Part shown: one piece after another, positions 1 through 9,006 of the stretch
Position numbering within the stretch: the stretch's first letter is position 1
How the letters are laid out: each line of letters starts with the position of its first letter
From: Escherichia sp. MOD1-EC7003
GTDB lineage: Bacteria; Pseudomonadota; Gammaproteobacteria; Enterobacterales; Enterobacteriaceae
Direction of reading: 5' to 3'
Length of the DNA: 64,000 nt
Assembly (NCBI RefSeq): GCF_002965065.1
Contig: NZ_PTRE01000048.1
Coordinates: 53,249-117,248 of the forward strand
Made by a program: the position numbers and the translations under genes
The notes under the pieces: generated by a model
Told to the model about the DNA's origin: nothing
The model's database searches: none
The model's input: only the letters and a program-made list of their open reading frames with translations

Positions 1-37
1 GATTAGCATTGTGCGGTTAGCAATGCCGCTGATGTAA
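1..37 (+). CDS. nuoN: NADH-quinone oxidoreductase subunit N, C-terminal end (partial)
   Basis: The window opens inside a coding frame. From base 2 it reads ISIVRLAMPLM and then a TAA stop at 35-37. That matches the remembered C-terminus of E. coli NuoN, a membrane proton-pumping subunit of respiratory complex I. A strong terminator follows directly, as expected at the end of the nuo operon. In K-12 yfbP lies between nuoN and yfbO; here only the terminator and about 30 bases do. Only 11 codons are visible, so the call rests on a short match plus synteny. Confidence 0.72.
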   Translation, partial: ISIVRLAMPLM

Positions 38-60
38 TCTGTTAGTTTGTAAGTCAGAAA

Positions 61-88
61 GCCGCCGACATGTTCGGCGGTTTTTTTA
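61..88 (+). terminator. Intrinsic terminator of the nuo operon
   Basis: GCCGCCGA, a short loop and TTCGGCGG form a GC-rich hairpin followed by seven T residues. It lies 24 bases after the nuoN stop and reads with nuoN. It probably ends nuo transcription before the opposing yfbO-like gene. Confidence 0.85.
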
Positions 89-114
89 TGGTATTTATAA
101 AGAAATTAGAAGAG

Positions 115-537
115 TTAATCCCACCAACAAATAACTGGATGCATACCCGCAGGGACCTCAACCCATCCATGATTCGTATCTTCTGACCATCCTTCCCAAC
201 ACTCATCAGGGGCAATTTCTTCTACAAACCAGCTCTGAACTTCTTCTGGTGAAGCAGAAGTGATAACTAAAATACGTTCACTAAAGGGCCAGTCTGGGTC
301 ATCGGACATCGTAATCTCTACCAAAACATCACTGACATCGTTACGCTCACGAATTTTCTGTAAATGGTGATAGATAGTTTGCGGAGATTGTTCTGGAGTC
401 ACATTGCAACATATCGAACCGACGATATTATTGCCGATAAAAAAATCCTCAAGAGATAACAATGGACGCAGGGTATCAGGATCATTAACATCACCGTTGA
501 TATTAACAAGTTGGGTAATGCGTTCTAAAGGTGTCAT
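115..537 (-). CDS. yfbO: YfbO-like small acidic protein of unknown function
   Basis: A 140-residue acidic, tryptophan-rich soluble protein. The C-terminal part is dense in Trp, Glu and Asp, ending in CWWD. No signal peptide or membrane segment is seen. The frame is open up to 591, but the start MTPLER at 537 is preferred because AAGGA sits six bases upstream of it; the upstream ATGs have no such site. Length and position (beside yfbN) fit K-12 YfbO (139 aa). Small acidic proteins of this kind are often immunity-like, but no partner toxin is adjacent, so that is only a possibility. Function is not known. Confidence 0.65.
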   Translation of the reverse strand: MTPLERITQLVNINGDVNDPDTLRPLLSLEDFFIGNNIVGSICCNVTPEQSPQTIYHHLQKIRERNDVSDVLVEITMSDDPDWPFSERILVITSASPEEVQSWFVEEIAPDECWEGWSEDTNHGWVEVPAGMHPVICWWD

Positions 538-719
538 AATCATTCCTTGAAATAATTCATTCATCAAGTGAATGGTATTGTCTGAATTCATTAACGAATA
601 AATAGAAACAACGCCATACGTCTTATTAGATTCAGGAGTATCATAACATGGACGTTAAGCAGGAAATGCAGTTATACCATTGTTATATATAATATCTTAA
701 ATATTTAAAGGCTTATGAC

Positions 720-1436
720 ATGGAATGGTTAAGTGAAATTCGCAAACTTCGGGAGAGCATATCTGTCGGTATCCAGGCTGCCAGGCGTTTGTTAGAGAAG
801 ACTGGTGGTGATGTTGATGAAGCCATTAAGTTGTTTCATATTGACCAAATCAATATATTGACGGCAAAAGTAGACGTCACTCATCAGGAGGCAGAGAATG
901 TTTTGCTGGCGGCAAACTACGATATGGCAGAAGCTCTTCGGCGTATTGATGAACAACGCTATACACTGACGGAATTGATTATACGTAAAAATAAGGATGC
1001 CGGAGATGCCTTAAACAAAATAGCATTGGCGATTGAATATGAGTGGGATCTCAAGCGTAAGTATTGGTTTGGTTTTGCAGATATCCAATTATTACCGCCA
1101 GTTTTACAAACATTTATGCTGGTTTATGAATGGCATGAATATGTTGGTTGGGAGGGAATGGATTGTGGGATATTTTTTGAAAGTGATCATATTTACCAGC
1201 AATTGCAAGCTTTGGGGTTGTTAGAACTCGCCCAAAAAATGGTTACTGCAAGAATCCGATATGATGAGCTAAAAGACAAGGCGGAAAATTTTTACGAAAT
1301 TACAAAGGATGACATATTCAAAATGCTTATAATACATTGTGACCAACTTGCAAGAGAGGTTGATTCTATATTACTGCAATTTGTGAAGGATAATATTGAG
1401 GTTTTCCCACGCCGTCATAACAGACACGAGTTATAA
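720..1436 (+). CDS. yfbN: YfbN, uncharacterised helical protein
   Basis: A 238-residue protein, the same length as K-12 YfbN. It is charged and mostly helical by composition. Two consecutive N-terminal segments resemble UBA/TS-N helix bundles: AARRLLEKTGGDVDEAIKLF (about 21-40) and a similar VTHQEAENVLLAANYDMAEALRRI (about 53-76). The rest is a Trp/Phe-containing soluble domain with no catalytic motif I can name. It faces the yfbO-like gene divergently and its last bases overlap the convergent SMI1-type gene. AT-rich coding suggests acquired or fast-evolving DNA. Cellular role unknown. Confidence 0.75.
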   Translation: MEWLSEIRKLRESISVGIQAARRLLEKTGGDVDEAIKLFHIDQINILTAKVDVTHQEAENVLLAANYDMAEALRRIDEQRYTLTELIIRKNKDAGDALNKIALAIEYEWDLKRKYWFGFADIQLLPPVLQTFMLVYEWHEYVGWEGMDCGIFFESDHIYQQLQALGLLELAQKMVTARIRYDELKDKAENFYEITKDDIFKMLIIHCDQLAREVDSILLQFVKDNIEVFPRRHNRHEL

Positions 1437-2006
1437 AAAATCGTCCCAAAATTGAACAGGATTTTTATCTGCCTGGTAATTTCCAGGTAATGCCAGGTTA
1501 AATTCCGTTTTCATCCAACATGCCAGATCGTTGCCAGTACAGATGATATCGCTGTTATATACTGAATACACGGGATTACCACCAGTATGCAAAGATGTCG
1601 CCATATAACGATTCCTGTACAAAGGAATCAAAACCGGGCATTGGTTTGAGATTTTATCAAAATGATCTTTGCGTGAATCTAAATTAAGATTTTTTTCTCC
1701 CCATACATCAAGCCAAAAATCGTTTTTCATAACATCGTATAATACACCCTCTATAGGAGTATTGAATCTCTGTTTCACCTCGCGTTCTATTTTTCCTGAG
1801 TACAGCGCTTGCCGCCAGTGAATAAAACCTTCCGACGCAGGCAAAGCAGTATGCAAAAATGCTTTAAAATCGAGTGGAAAGCAGAAATTAAAAGTTTGCT
1901 CAATGGTAGTAATCTCGGCCTCACTCAAACCTGCATAGAATATAATTCCTTTAGCTCTTAATCTGTCAACCAGGAGGGTGTAGTCTAGTGCCTTGTTCAA
2001 TTTCAT
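1431..2006 (-). CDS. SMI1/KNR4-type protein, immunity-like
   Basis: A 191-residue soluble protein. Its outline fits the SMI1/KNR4/SUKH superfamily: an N-terminal helix GLSEAEITTIEQTF followed by a Pro-Leu-Asp-Phe strand-helix (FPLDFKAFL, about residues 43-51), and later a CPVLIPLYRNRYMAT strand with a YSVYNSDII segment. In bacteria this superfamily often supplies immunity proteins to polymorphic toxins. No toxin gene is adjacent, so it may be an orphan immunity gene. It overlaps the end of yfbN tail-to-tail by six bases. I do not recall it from K-12 at this position, so it may be strain-variable. Family assignment is by eye. Confidence 0.65.
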   Translation of the reverse strand: MKLNKALDYTLLVDRLRAKGIIFYAGLSEAEITTIEQTFNFCFPLDFKAFLHTALPASEGFIHWRQALYSGKIEREVKQRFNTPIEGVLYDVMKNDFWLDVWGEKNLNLDSRKDHFDKISNQCPVLIPLYRNRYMATSLHTGGNPVYSVYNSDIICTGNDLACWMKTEFNLALPGNYQADKNPVQFWDDFL

Positions 2007-2157
2007 CCCAATAACCTTAAATCCTTATGCTACAGTCTAAAACGAAGTTAAATCATTCGTAAGCTGGATAAAACATTTTAGCATTATATCCAGCTTTTAA
2101 TACGAATGCTTCATTTAAACTTCTATGCATCAACTTTCCATTGTGCTACCAGCTGAA

Positions 2158-2661
2158 TCACCCAACAATAACCGTCAATGCATGATTCCCTTGCCGTAGG
2201 ATACGTCTGTACGCGCTAATCAGCTTTTCCATATCAAGCATGATCGAAGCGAAGAGTTGCCCCTCTAACTCTTCTGAAAAGGTCACTCCCGGATAAATCT
2301 CCATTTCATTGAGTCGTTTAATGGAAAACTGTTTACGTAGCTCACTTCGGTCCAGTGATTCCAGGCGGTCGATTGTCGCGCCTAACTCCTGATTCCAGGT
2401 TAACCCCAGAAAGCCATCTATACCATCTTCGAGGCTGTGTTCACCAAGCACTGCACGACTCAGCGGATCATTCTTTGCGGGATCAAAAGCAGAGGTGCCT
2501 GTCAGGCCAAAGTGTAAAAAATCCCAGCGTTTATCAATATCCAGTCGGCGTAATCCTGAAAGCGTGTCATGTATATTATCCATCAAAGGTTTTTCAGTAG
2601 ACTCAAGCAGTTGATTAATCTTTTTTGAGTCAATTTCTGCAAAATAGCCAATCATGCCCAT
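2158..2661 (-). CDS. yfbM: YfbM, DUF1877 family protein
   Basis: A 167-residue soluble protein beginning MGMIGYFAEID, essentially identical to K-12 YfbM in length and sequence as remembered. YfbM is the type member of the DUF1877 fold; no biochemical function is established. The sequence has a conserved WDFLHFGLTG segment (about 46-55), a DGIDGFLGLTW segment, and no signal peptide. It lies on the same strand as yfbL, about 100 bases downstream of it, so co-transcription is possible. Confidence 0.88.
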   Translation of the reverse strand: MGMIGYFAEIDSKKINQLLESTEKPLMDNIHDTLSGLRRLDIDKRWDFLHFGLTGTSAFDPAKNDPLSRAVLGEHSLEDGIDGFLGLTWNQELGATIDRLESLDRSELRKQFSIKRLNEMEIYPGVTFSEELEGQLFASIMLDMEKLISAYRRILRQGNHALTVIVG

Positions 2662-2763
2662 TTATTACTTCTCCGTTGAATTTCATTTTTCGCATCTTAA
2701 AACAGACGAGGGAAAATAAAATACGTATGTTGCTTTTTCTGGAGCCGCCTCGAGAAATTTTTA

Positions 2764-3660
2764 TTATTTACTGTTGTATAACAAGGTGATAACGCCATCC
2801 ACCACCTGAGCCATTTTCTGATAATTCAATCTGTCTGCGGTATCACCGGGCAAGTGGTATTGTTTATTACGATAAAAAGCGGTGTCAGTAATCATTATGG
2901 CGGAAATATCATGTTGCCAATAATTAAGGTGGTCAGAGAAATCAATGCCGGGAATAAATCCTGGAGCATTCATAGAATAAACAGATAAATCCCGGGATGA
3001 CATCAATGCTGCTTTTGCCTGACGAACGGCGTTGATATCCTGCATTCTGCCGACCACGGCAATAAAGTCTCCCCGATCGGGATAAAGCCAGGACATGGCC
3101 GGGGATGGGTAATCCTGGCTTCCAGGCGCAGAGTCGTAATAGCCAATCATTTCCAGAGAAATCATTAATTGTACTGGGCGGGTAAGCGAAGCTGCATGTA
3201 CCGCGCTCCCCATTTCATCGCTACGAAAGAAGGGCGGTTCTTCCGACGCATAGGCGACCAGCTGCACGCCTGTTTTCGGTACTTGCTGATGTAACAAACG
3301 TGCCAGTTCGAGTAATCCTGCCACACCGCTGGCGTTATCATCCGCGCCCGGCGTATAGGTCAATTGATCGTTTTCATAACTGCTGGCAGAGTCATAATGC
3401 GCACCAATAATAATCAGCGGTCCATCGGCAGGACCATAATCAGCAACAATGTTTTTGTAGGGGCCACCTGTAATGGGGACATCCTGCGAGGTAACTCTGG
3501 CACCGCTACTGACAAAGACCTCTTTTATATACTCTGCGGACCTATTCAGATTATCAATATTGTCGGCACTACGTGGATGCACAGTTTGTGTAAGATAACG
3601 AACTGTTTTTTCTAATTGCTCAGGACTTGCGTGTCGGGGCGTTGGCGGTAATGCATTCAC
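2764..3660 (-). CDS. yfbL: YfbL, M28-family zinc aminopeptidase-like protein (5' end disrupted)
   Basis: A 298-residue open frame covering the M28 peptidase domain: HYD (about 88-90), the GADDNASG metal-binding motif (about 105-112), ASEE with the presumed catalytic Glu (about 138-141), and later zinc-ligand candidates in DFSDHLNYWQHD. K-12 YfbL (323 aa) has an N-terminal membrane anchor before PWVNALPP. Here the matching hydrophobic codons exist upstream in frame, but the only ATG (3735-3737) is one base out of frame across a run of nine A residues. As read, translation could only begin at weaker codons such as the GTG at 3658-3660, which would lose the anchor. Substrate unknown. Confidence 0.78.
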   Translation of the reverse strand: MNALPPTPRHASPEQLEKTVRYLTQTVHPRSADNIDNLNRSAEYIKEVFVSSGARVTSQDVPITGGPYKNIVADYGPADGPLIIIGAHYDSASSYENDQLTYTPGADDNASGVAGLLELARLLHQQVPKTGVQLVAYASEEPPFFRSDEMGSAVHAASLTRPVQLMISLEMIGYYDSAPGSQDYPSPAMSWLYPDRGDFIAVVGRMQDINAVRQAKAALMSSRDLSVYSMNAPGFIPGIDFSDHLNYWQHDISAIMITDTAFYRNKQYHLPGDTADRLNYQKMAQVVDGVITLLYNSK

Positions 3661-3725
3661 CCAGGGTTGGTAAAAAATAATCAGAGGGAGTGAAAACAGA
3701 AATAATATAATAAAAGCAAAATTTA

Positions 3726-3737
3726 TTTTTTTTTCAT
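3726..3737 (-). other. A9 homopolymer after the presumed yfbL ATG
   Basis: On the minus strand ATG (3737-3735) is followed by nine A residues and then TAA in frame. Inserting one A would join this ATG to a hydrophobic stretch (INFAFIILFLFSLPLIIF) and the downstream peptidase. The tract could be a slippage site, a fixed mutation or a sequencing error. Confidence 0.6.
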
Positions 3738-3874
3738 ATGCAAATTATTAATGGGTTGCGTTGTCGAATCATTATTTGTTATGAATTTCGAGATTGTATT
3801 TTATTAAGATTAGCAGGATTATACAAAGAGTATATTTTATGTATGGGCCCTGAGTTTATTTAAAAGGATTTTAT

Positions 3875-5620
3875 ATGCGAAATAAAAATATAATCATGTT
3901 ACTTATAAGTAGTTTGATTTTGTCAGGATGTGGGCCGGAACCTGAGGATAAGGAAAGTCAGCAACAACAACCCAGTACCCCCTCAGACCAGCAAGTGCTT
4001 GTCGCGCAACAAGCTGCAATAAAAGAGGTAGAGCAAAGCGCAGCCGCCGCTAAAGCTGCTGCAGACGCGAAAGCCTTAGCCCAGCAAGAAGTGCAACAAT
4101 ATTCAGATAAACAGACTTTGCAGGGGAGATTGCAGGAAGCGCCAACATTTGCACGAGCGGCTAAAGCAAACACTACACATATCGCAAATCCAGGAACCGC
4201 TCGCTACCAGCAGTTCGATGATAATCCGGTTAAGCAGGTAGCGCAAAACCCACTCGTGACGTTTAGCCTTGACGTCGACACCGGCAGTTATGCGAATGTG
4301 CGGCGTTTCCTTAATCAAGGGCTGTTACCTCCGCCAGACGCTGTGCGGGTGGAGGAGATAGTCAATTATTTCCCGTCTGACTGGGATATCAAAGACAAAC
4401 AATCTATTCCGGCCTCTAAGCCAATACCTTTCGCTATGCGCTACGAATTGGCACCTGCACCCTGGAATGAACAGCGAACATTGCTGAAAATTGATATCCT
4501 GGCGAAAGATCGCAAAAGTGAAGAGTTACCAGCTTCTAATCTGGTCTTTCTTATCGACACGTCTGGTTCAATGATTTCTGATGAACGTTTGCCACTTATC
4601 CAGTCTTCGTTGAAATTATTGGTCAAAGAACTTCGTGAGCAGGATAACATTGCCATCGTGACCTACGCTGGCGACTCTCGTATTGCGTTGCCTTCTATCT
4701 CCGGTAGTCACAAGGCAGAAATTAATGCTGCAATTGATTCGCTGGATGCAGAAGGCAGTACCAATGGCGGTGCCGGGCTGGAGATGGCTTATCAGCAGGC
4801 AGCGAAGGGGTTTATTAAAGGTGGTATCAATCGCATTTTATTGGCCACTGACGGTGACTTTAACGTTGGCATTGACGATCCAAAATCGATTGAATCAATG
4901 GTCAAAAAACAGCGTGAGTCCGGTGTTACTCTGTCGACGCTTGGCGTGGGGGATAGCAATTATAACGAGGCAATGATGGTGAGAATTGCCGATGTTGGTA
5001 ACGGCAACTATAGCTACATTGATACCCTCTCAGAGGCGCAGAAAGTGTTGAACAGTGAAATGCGGCAGACGTTGATTACCGTAGCAAAAGATGTCAAAGC
5101 GCAAATTGAGTTTAACCCCGCGTGGGTAACGGAATACCGTCAGATAGGTTATGAAAAGCGCCAACTTAGGGCAGAGGATTTTAATAACGACAACGTTGAT
5201 GCGGGTGATATTGGCGCAGGTAAACATATAACATTGTTATTTGAATTAACGCTGAAAGGGCAAAAAGCATCAATTGATAAGTTACGCTATGCCCCGGATA
5301 ACAAATCAGCGAAATCGGACAAAACAAAAGAACTTGCCTGGTTAAAGATTCGTTGGAAATACCCGCAGGGAAAAGAAAGTCAGTTAGTTGAATTCCCGTT
5401 GGCATTCGCAATAAAGGCACCTTCAGAAGATATGCGTTTTCGCGCAGCAGTGGCTGCATATGGGCAAAAGTTACGCGGTTCTGAATACCTGAATAATACC
5501 TCCTGGCAGCAGATCAAACAGTGGGCTCAGAAGGCAAAAGGGGAAGATCCACAGGGTTACAGAGCGGAATTTATTCGCCTGATTGGACTGGCGAAAGATC
5601 TGGACAATTCACAAAACTAA
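3875..5620 (+). CDS. yfbK: YfbK, von Willebrand factor A domain lipoprotein
   Basis: A 581-residue exported lipoprotein. The N-terminal hydrophobic segment ends in the lipobox LSGC, placing the lipidated Cys at residue 19. Residues about 30-80 are Ala/Gln/Lys-rich and probably extended or coiled. The vWA domain carries a complete MIDAS motif DTSGS (about 228-232), with the supporting Thr/Asp in ATDGDFNVG further on. A C-terminal DUF3520-type region follows. The start has AAGGA upstream. Metal-dependent protein binding at the membrane is likely; the ligand is unknown. In K-12 elaD follows; here rbn follows directly in the convergent direction. Confidence 0.88.
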   Translation: MRNKNIIMLLISSLILSGCGPEPEDKESQQQQPSTPSDQQVLVAQQAAIKEVEQSAAAAKAAADAKALAQQEVQQYSDKQTLQGRLQEAPTFARAAKANTTHIANPGTARYQQFDDNPVKQVAQNPLVTFSLDVDTGSYANVRRFLNQGLLPPPDAVRVEEIVNYFPSDWDIKDKQSIPASKPIPFAMRYELAPAPWNEQRTLLKIDILAKDRKSEELPASNLVFLIDTSGSMISDERLPLIQSSLKLLVKELREQDNIAIVTYAGDSRIALPSISGSHKAEINAAIDSLDAEGSTNGGAGLEMAYQQAAKGFIKGGINRILLATDGDFNVGIDDPKSIESMVKKQRESGVTLSTLGVGDSNYNEAMMVRIADVGNGNYSYIDTLSEAQKVLNSEMRQTLITVAKDVKAQIEFNPAWVTEYRQIGYEKRQLRAEDFNNDNVDAGDIGAGKHITLLFELTLKGQKASIDKLRYAPDNKSAKSDKTKELAWLKIRWKYPQGKESQLVEFPLAFAIKAPSEDMRFRAAVAAYGQKLRGSEYLNNTSWQQIKQWAQKAKGEDPQGYRAEFIRLIGLAKDLDNSQN

Positions 5621-5630
5621 AAATGATAAT

Positions 5631-5673
5631 TCTGTTTGCCTGATATCGACATCAAACGTATCCGGCAAACAGA
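5631..5673. terminator. Inverted repeat between convergent yfbK and rbn
   Basis: A perfect 10-base inverted repeat, TCTGTTTGCC (5631-5640) and GGCAAACAGA (5664-5673), encloses a 23-base loop in the short gap between yfbK and rbn. There is no clear T-run, so it is only a candidate bidirectional terminator. It occupies the spot where K-12 carries elaD. Confidence 0.4.
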
Positions 5674-5740
5674 TGAAAAAATGTCAAATAAGTGCGTTGG
5701 TATCATTAAATTAATCAGCCAACTAACCACCTCTTTTGAC

Positions 5741-6658
5741 TTAAATGCTAAACACTGCGAAATCATTCGCCAGTTCGGTCGCCGGGAAAATTGACCGGCA
5801 TTCACGTAACAGGTGCTGACAACCTTTGTCATCATAACGCGAGCTGACGTGGGTAATAATTAGCTTTCCGACTCCGGCCTCACGGGCCAGTGTCGCAGCC
5901 TGGCGTGTAGAGCTGTGGCCGCGACTATTGGCTTTGGCTTCCATGGTTATATCCAGCGTTGCTTCATGCACCATGACATCGACACCTTTAGCCAGGTCGA
6001 TTGCGGCATCGCAGGGACTGGTATCGCCGAAAATAGCGAGTGCTTTACCTGGCGTTGGTGCGGCTAAGTAATCTGCGCCGTTAATCTGCCTGCCGTCTTC
6101 CAGCGTGATTGTTTTGCCTGCTTTTAATTCCTGAAACAGCGGGCCAGACGGCACGCCAGCAGCTTTTAATGCCCGGGCATCTAATGCACCTGGTTTATCA
6201 TGCTCTTCAATACGATAGCCATAACATTCTAATGGGTGTTCCATCGGATAAGCGGTCACTTTGCGCAGGCCGTCATCAAGAATTTCGCCAGCGATAATTT
6301 CGACAATTTCCAGCGGATAATCGGTCCACGAGCCGCTAATTCGCAGCGCGGTCTCCACAAATTCACGGACACCTTGCGGACCATAAATCGTTAAGGGCTG
6401 CACAATGCCTGACATGGAACGACTGCACAGCAAGCCGGGTAAACCAAAGAGATGATCGCCATGAAGGTGACTGATAAAAATCTTGTTCAGTTTTCCAGGG
6501 TTAAAGGCGGTATGCAGGAGCTGATGCTGGGTGCCTTCACCGCAGTCAAACAACCAAAGTCCGCTCTGGGTAGGATGTTGCAGGTTAAGCAATATTGCTG
6601 TGACATTACGCGTACGCGTTGGCACACCGGCCGAAGTACCTAAAAAAATTAATTCCAT
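5741..6658 (-). CDS. rbn: Ribonuclease BN / Z (Rbn, ElaC)
   Basis: A 305-residue metallo-beta-lactamase-fold ribonuclease that matures tRNA 3' ends and can act as an endo- or exoribonuclease. The zinc-binding motif HLHGDH lies at residues 64-69. Further ligands are seen in FGDT (with Asp) and near the C-terminus in [15 protein letters not shown] was chosen as start to match the family; the frame extends six codons further without reason. It is convergent with yfbK and divergent from elaA, with about 64 bases between. Confidence 0.95.
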   Translation of the reverse strand: MELIFLGTSAGVPTRTRNVTAILLNLQHPTQSGLWLFDCGEGTQHQLLHTAFNPGKLNKIFISHLHGDHLFGLPGLLCSRSMSGIVQPLTIYGPQGVREFVETALRISGSWTDYPLEIVEIIAGEILDDGLRKVTAYPMEHPLECYGYRIEEHDKPGALDARALKAAGVPSGPLFQELKAGKTITLEDGRQINGADYLAAPTPGKALAIFGDTSPCDAAIDLAKGVDVMVHEATLDITMEAKANSRGHSSTRQAATLAREAGVGKLIITHVSSRYDDKGCQHLLRECRSIFPATELANDFAVFSI

Positions 6659-6722
6659 GAGTTCATCACGTTTCAAAAAATATTCCGGCTAGTATAAGGC
6701 ATACATCTAAAAGGAGAGCATT

Positions 6723-7184
6723 ATGATTGAATGGCAAGATCTGCATCACGCTGAATTATCGGTTTCCCAGCTTTATGCCTTATTACAACTGCGTTGCGCA
6801 GTGTTTGTTGTCGAGCAGAATTGCCCTTATCAGGATATCGATGGTGATGATTTGACGGGAGATAATCGCCATATTCTCGGTTGGAAAAATAATGAACTGG
6901 TGGCGTATGCGAGGATTCTGAAAAGTGATGATGATCTTGCGCCGGTCGTTATTGCTCGGGTGATTGTCAGTGAAGCGTTGCGTGGCCAAAAAGTGGGGCA
7001 ACAGCTGATGAGTAAAACACTCGAAACATGTGCGCATCACTGGCCTGATAAGCCTGTTTACCTCGGGGCGCAGGCGCATCTGCAAAACTTCTACCAGAGT
7101 TTTGGCTTTATCCCAGTGACGGAGGTCTATGAAGAAGATGGTATCCCACACATTGGGATGGCACGCGAGGTAATTCAGGCGTAA
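6723..7184 (+). CDS. elaA: ElaA, GNAT-family N-acetyltransferase
   Basis: A 153-residue protein with a complete GNAT fold. The central acetyl-CoA binding segment VIVSEALRGQKVGQQLM (about 80-96) contains the R/Q-x-x-G-x-G/A-type loop. The N-terminal LRCAVFVVEQNCPYQDIDG block is typical of the ElaA subgroup. The acceptor substrate is not known. An AGGAG site lies just before the ATG. It is followed at 54 bases by elaB on the same strand. Confidence 0.93.
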   Translation: MIEWQDLHHAELSVSQLYALLQLRCAVFVVEQNCPYQDIDGDDLTGDNRHILGWKNNELVAYARILKSDDDLAPVVIARVIVSEALRGQKVGQQLMSKTLETCAHHWPDKPVYLGAQAHLQNFYQSFGFIPVTEVYEEDGIPHIGMAREVIQA

Positions 7185-7238
7185 TCAATAACCCTTGTCT
7201 ATAGTTAGTGACAGGTTTTACGCAAATGGAGAACGAGA

Positions 7239-7544
7239 ATGTCTAATCAGTTTGGTGATACACGTATCGATGATGACCTGACGCTGCTTAGTGAAACACT
7301 GGAAGAGGTGCTCCGCTCCTCTGGCGATCCCGCCGATCAGAAATATGTTGAGCTGAAAGCGCGTGCAGAAAAAGCGCTGGATGATGTGAAAAAACGGGTT
7401 AGCCAGGCTTCAGACAGTTATTACTATCGGGCGAAGCAGGCCGTTTATCGTGCTGATGACTACGTCCACGAAAAGCCCTGGCAAGGAATTGGCGTGGGCG
7501 CTGCTGTTGGGCTGGTATTAGGACTGTTGCTGGCACGCCGCTAA
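7239..7544 (+). CDS. elaB: ElaB, tail-anchored ribosome-associated inner membrane protein
   Basis: A 101-residue protein of the ElaB/YgaM/YqjD family (DUF883). Residues 1-75 are charged and helical. The C-terminus is a glycine-rich membrane segment (GIGVGAAVGLVLGLLLARR), giving a tail anchor. Relatives bind stationary-phase ribosomes and tether them to the inner membrane under RpoS control; this regulation is known from the family, not seen here. A well-placed GGAG precedes the start. Confidence 0.92.
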   Translation: MSNQFGDTRIDDDLTLLSETLEEVLRSSGDPADQKYVELKARAEKALDDVKKRVSQASDSYYYRAKQAVYRADDYVHEKPWQGIGVGAAVGLVLGLLLARR

Positions 7545-7557
7545 AACCTCATTACAC

Positions 7558-7594
7558 CGGGGTACTGCATTTTTGTTGTAGTACCCCGTATAAT
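7558..7594 (+). promoter_or_regulatory. Hairpin and TATAAT element between elaB and menF
   Basis: CGGGGTACT (7558-7566) and AGTACCCCG (7580-7588) form a perfect 9-base stem right after elaB. The next six bases are TATAAT (7589-7594), a perfect -10 hexamer 28 bases before the menF GTG. There is no T-run, so the stem may end elaB transcripts weakly while the hexamer serves menF. No experimental start site is known to me for this exact spot. Confidence 0.45.
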
Positions 7595-7622
7595 GTGAGG
7601 CTTTTAACAGGGAGAGGTCTGC

Positions 7623-8918
7623 GTGCAATCACTTACTACGGCGCTGGAAAGTCTACTGCGCCATTTGTCGCAAGAGATTCCGGCGACACCCGGCATTCGG
7701 GTTATCGATATTCCTTTCCCTCTCAAAGACGCTTTTGATGCCTTAAGCTGGCTGGCCAGTCAGCGGGCGTATCCGCAATTCTACTGGCAACAGCGTAATG
7801 GTGATGAAGAAGCTGCTGTCCTGGGCGCGATTACCTGTTTTACATCGTTGGACCAGGCGCAACGTTTTCTTCGTCAGCACCCGGAACACGCCGACTTACG
7901 CATCTGGGGGCTAAATGCGTTTGACCCGTCGCAGGGCCATTTACTTTTACCACGCCTGGAATGGCGACGCTGTGGCGGTAAAGCCACACTGCGGCTGACG
8001 CTATTCAGCGAAAGCTCCCTTGAGCACGATGCGATCAAGGCAAAAGAATTTATCGCCACACTGGTGAATATTAAACCCTTGCCTGGGTTACATTTAACCA
8101 CTACGCGAGAACAACACTGGCCGGACAAAACGGGCTGGACGCAATTAATCGAACTGGCCACGAAAACCATCGCCGAAGGTGAGCTCGACAAAGTGGTTCT
8201 TGCCCGGGCAACTGACCTGCATTTCGCAAGTCCAGTCAATGCGGCGGCGATGATGGCGGCCAGTCGCCGGCTCAATCTGAACTGCTACCATTTTTACATG
8301 GCCTTTGATGGCGAAAATGCTTTTCTTGGCTCTTCACCGGAACGGTTATGGCGGCGGCGTGACAAAGCGCTGCGTACTGAAGCGCTGGCGGGAACGGTAG
8401 CAAATCATCCTGATGATAAGCAGGCGCGGCAGTTGGGTGAGTGGCTGATGGCAGATGATAAAAACCAGCGCGAGAACATGCTGGTGGTGGAAGATATCTG
8501 CCAACGATTACAGGCCGATACCCAGACACTGGATGTTTTACCGCCGCAGGTACTGCGTCTGCGTAAAGTGCAGCATCTTCGCCGCTGTATCTGGACTTCA
8601 CTCAACAAAGCGGATGATGTGATCTGTCTACATCAGTTGCAGCCAACGGCAGCCGTTGCTGGCTTACCGCGCGATCTGGCGCGACAGTTTATCGCCCGTC
8701 ACGAACTGTTCACCCGAGAATGGTACGCCGGTTCTGCGGGCTATCTCTCATTACAACAAAGCGAATTCTGCGTTTCCCTGCGCTCAGCAAAAATCAGCGG
8801 CAATGTCGTGCGATTATATGCTGGCGCGGGCATTCTCCGTGGCTCCGACCCCGAGCAAGAGTGGCAGGAAATCGACAACAAAGCGGCAGGACTGCGGACT
8901 TTATTACAAATGGAATAG
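7623..8918 (+). CDS. menF: Isochorismate synthase MenF
   Basis: A 431-residue chorismate-utilising enzyme that converts chorismate to isochorismate, the first committed step of menaquinone synthesis. The C-terminal half holds the family signatures: [22 protein letters not shown] (about 236-247), [10 protein letters not shown], and [22 protein letters not shown] near the end with metal-binding Glu residues. It begins with GTG, preceded by GGGAGAGG. First gene of menFDHBCE, with menD 88 bases downstream. Confidence 0.96.
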   Translation: MQSLTTALESLLRHLSQEIPATPGIRVIDIPFPLKDAFDALSWLASQRAYPQFYWQQRNGDEEAAVLGAITCFTSLDQAQRFLRQHPEHADLRIWGLNAFDPSQGHLLLPRLEWRRCGGKATLRLTLFSESSLEHDAIKAKEFIATLVNIKPLPGLHLTTTREQHWPDKTGWTQLIELATKTIAEGELDKVVLARATDLHFASPVNAAAMMAASRRLNLNCYHFYMAFDGENAFLGSSPERLWRRRDKALRTEALAGTVANHPDDKQARQLGEWLMADDKNQRENMLVVEDICQRLQADTQTLDVLPPQVLRLRKVQHLRRCIWTSLNKADDVICLHQLQPTAAVAGLPRDLARQFIARHELFTREWYAGSAGYLSLQQSEFCVSLRSAKISGNVVRLYAGAGILRGSDPEQEWQEIDNKAAGLRTLLQME

Positions 8919-9006
8919 TAATGAGTCGCATCATTACCGATTCATATCAATAATCTATTTTTGTAGCTCCTTATACTTAGCCGCAATATTGATACCGGAC
9001 AAACTC

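Noticed and set aside
8656..9006. N-terminal extension of MenD by about 117 codons
   Set aside because: The extension reads menF out of frame and the upstream gap; the ATG at 9007 gives the family length.
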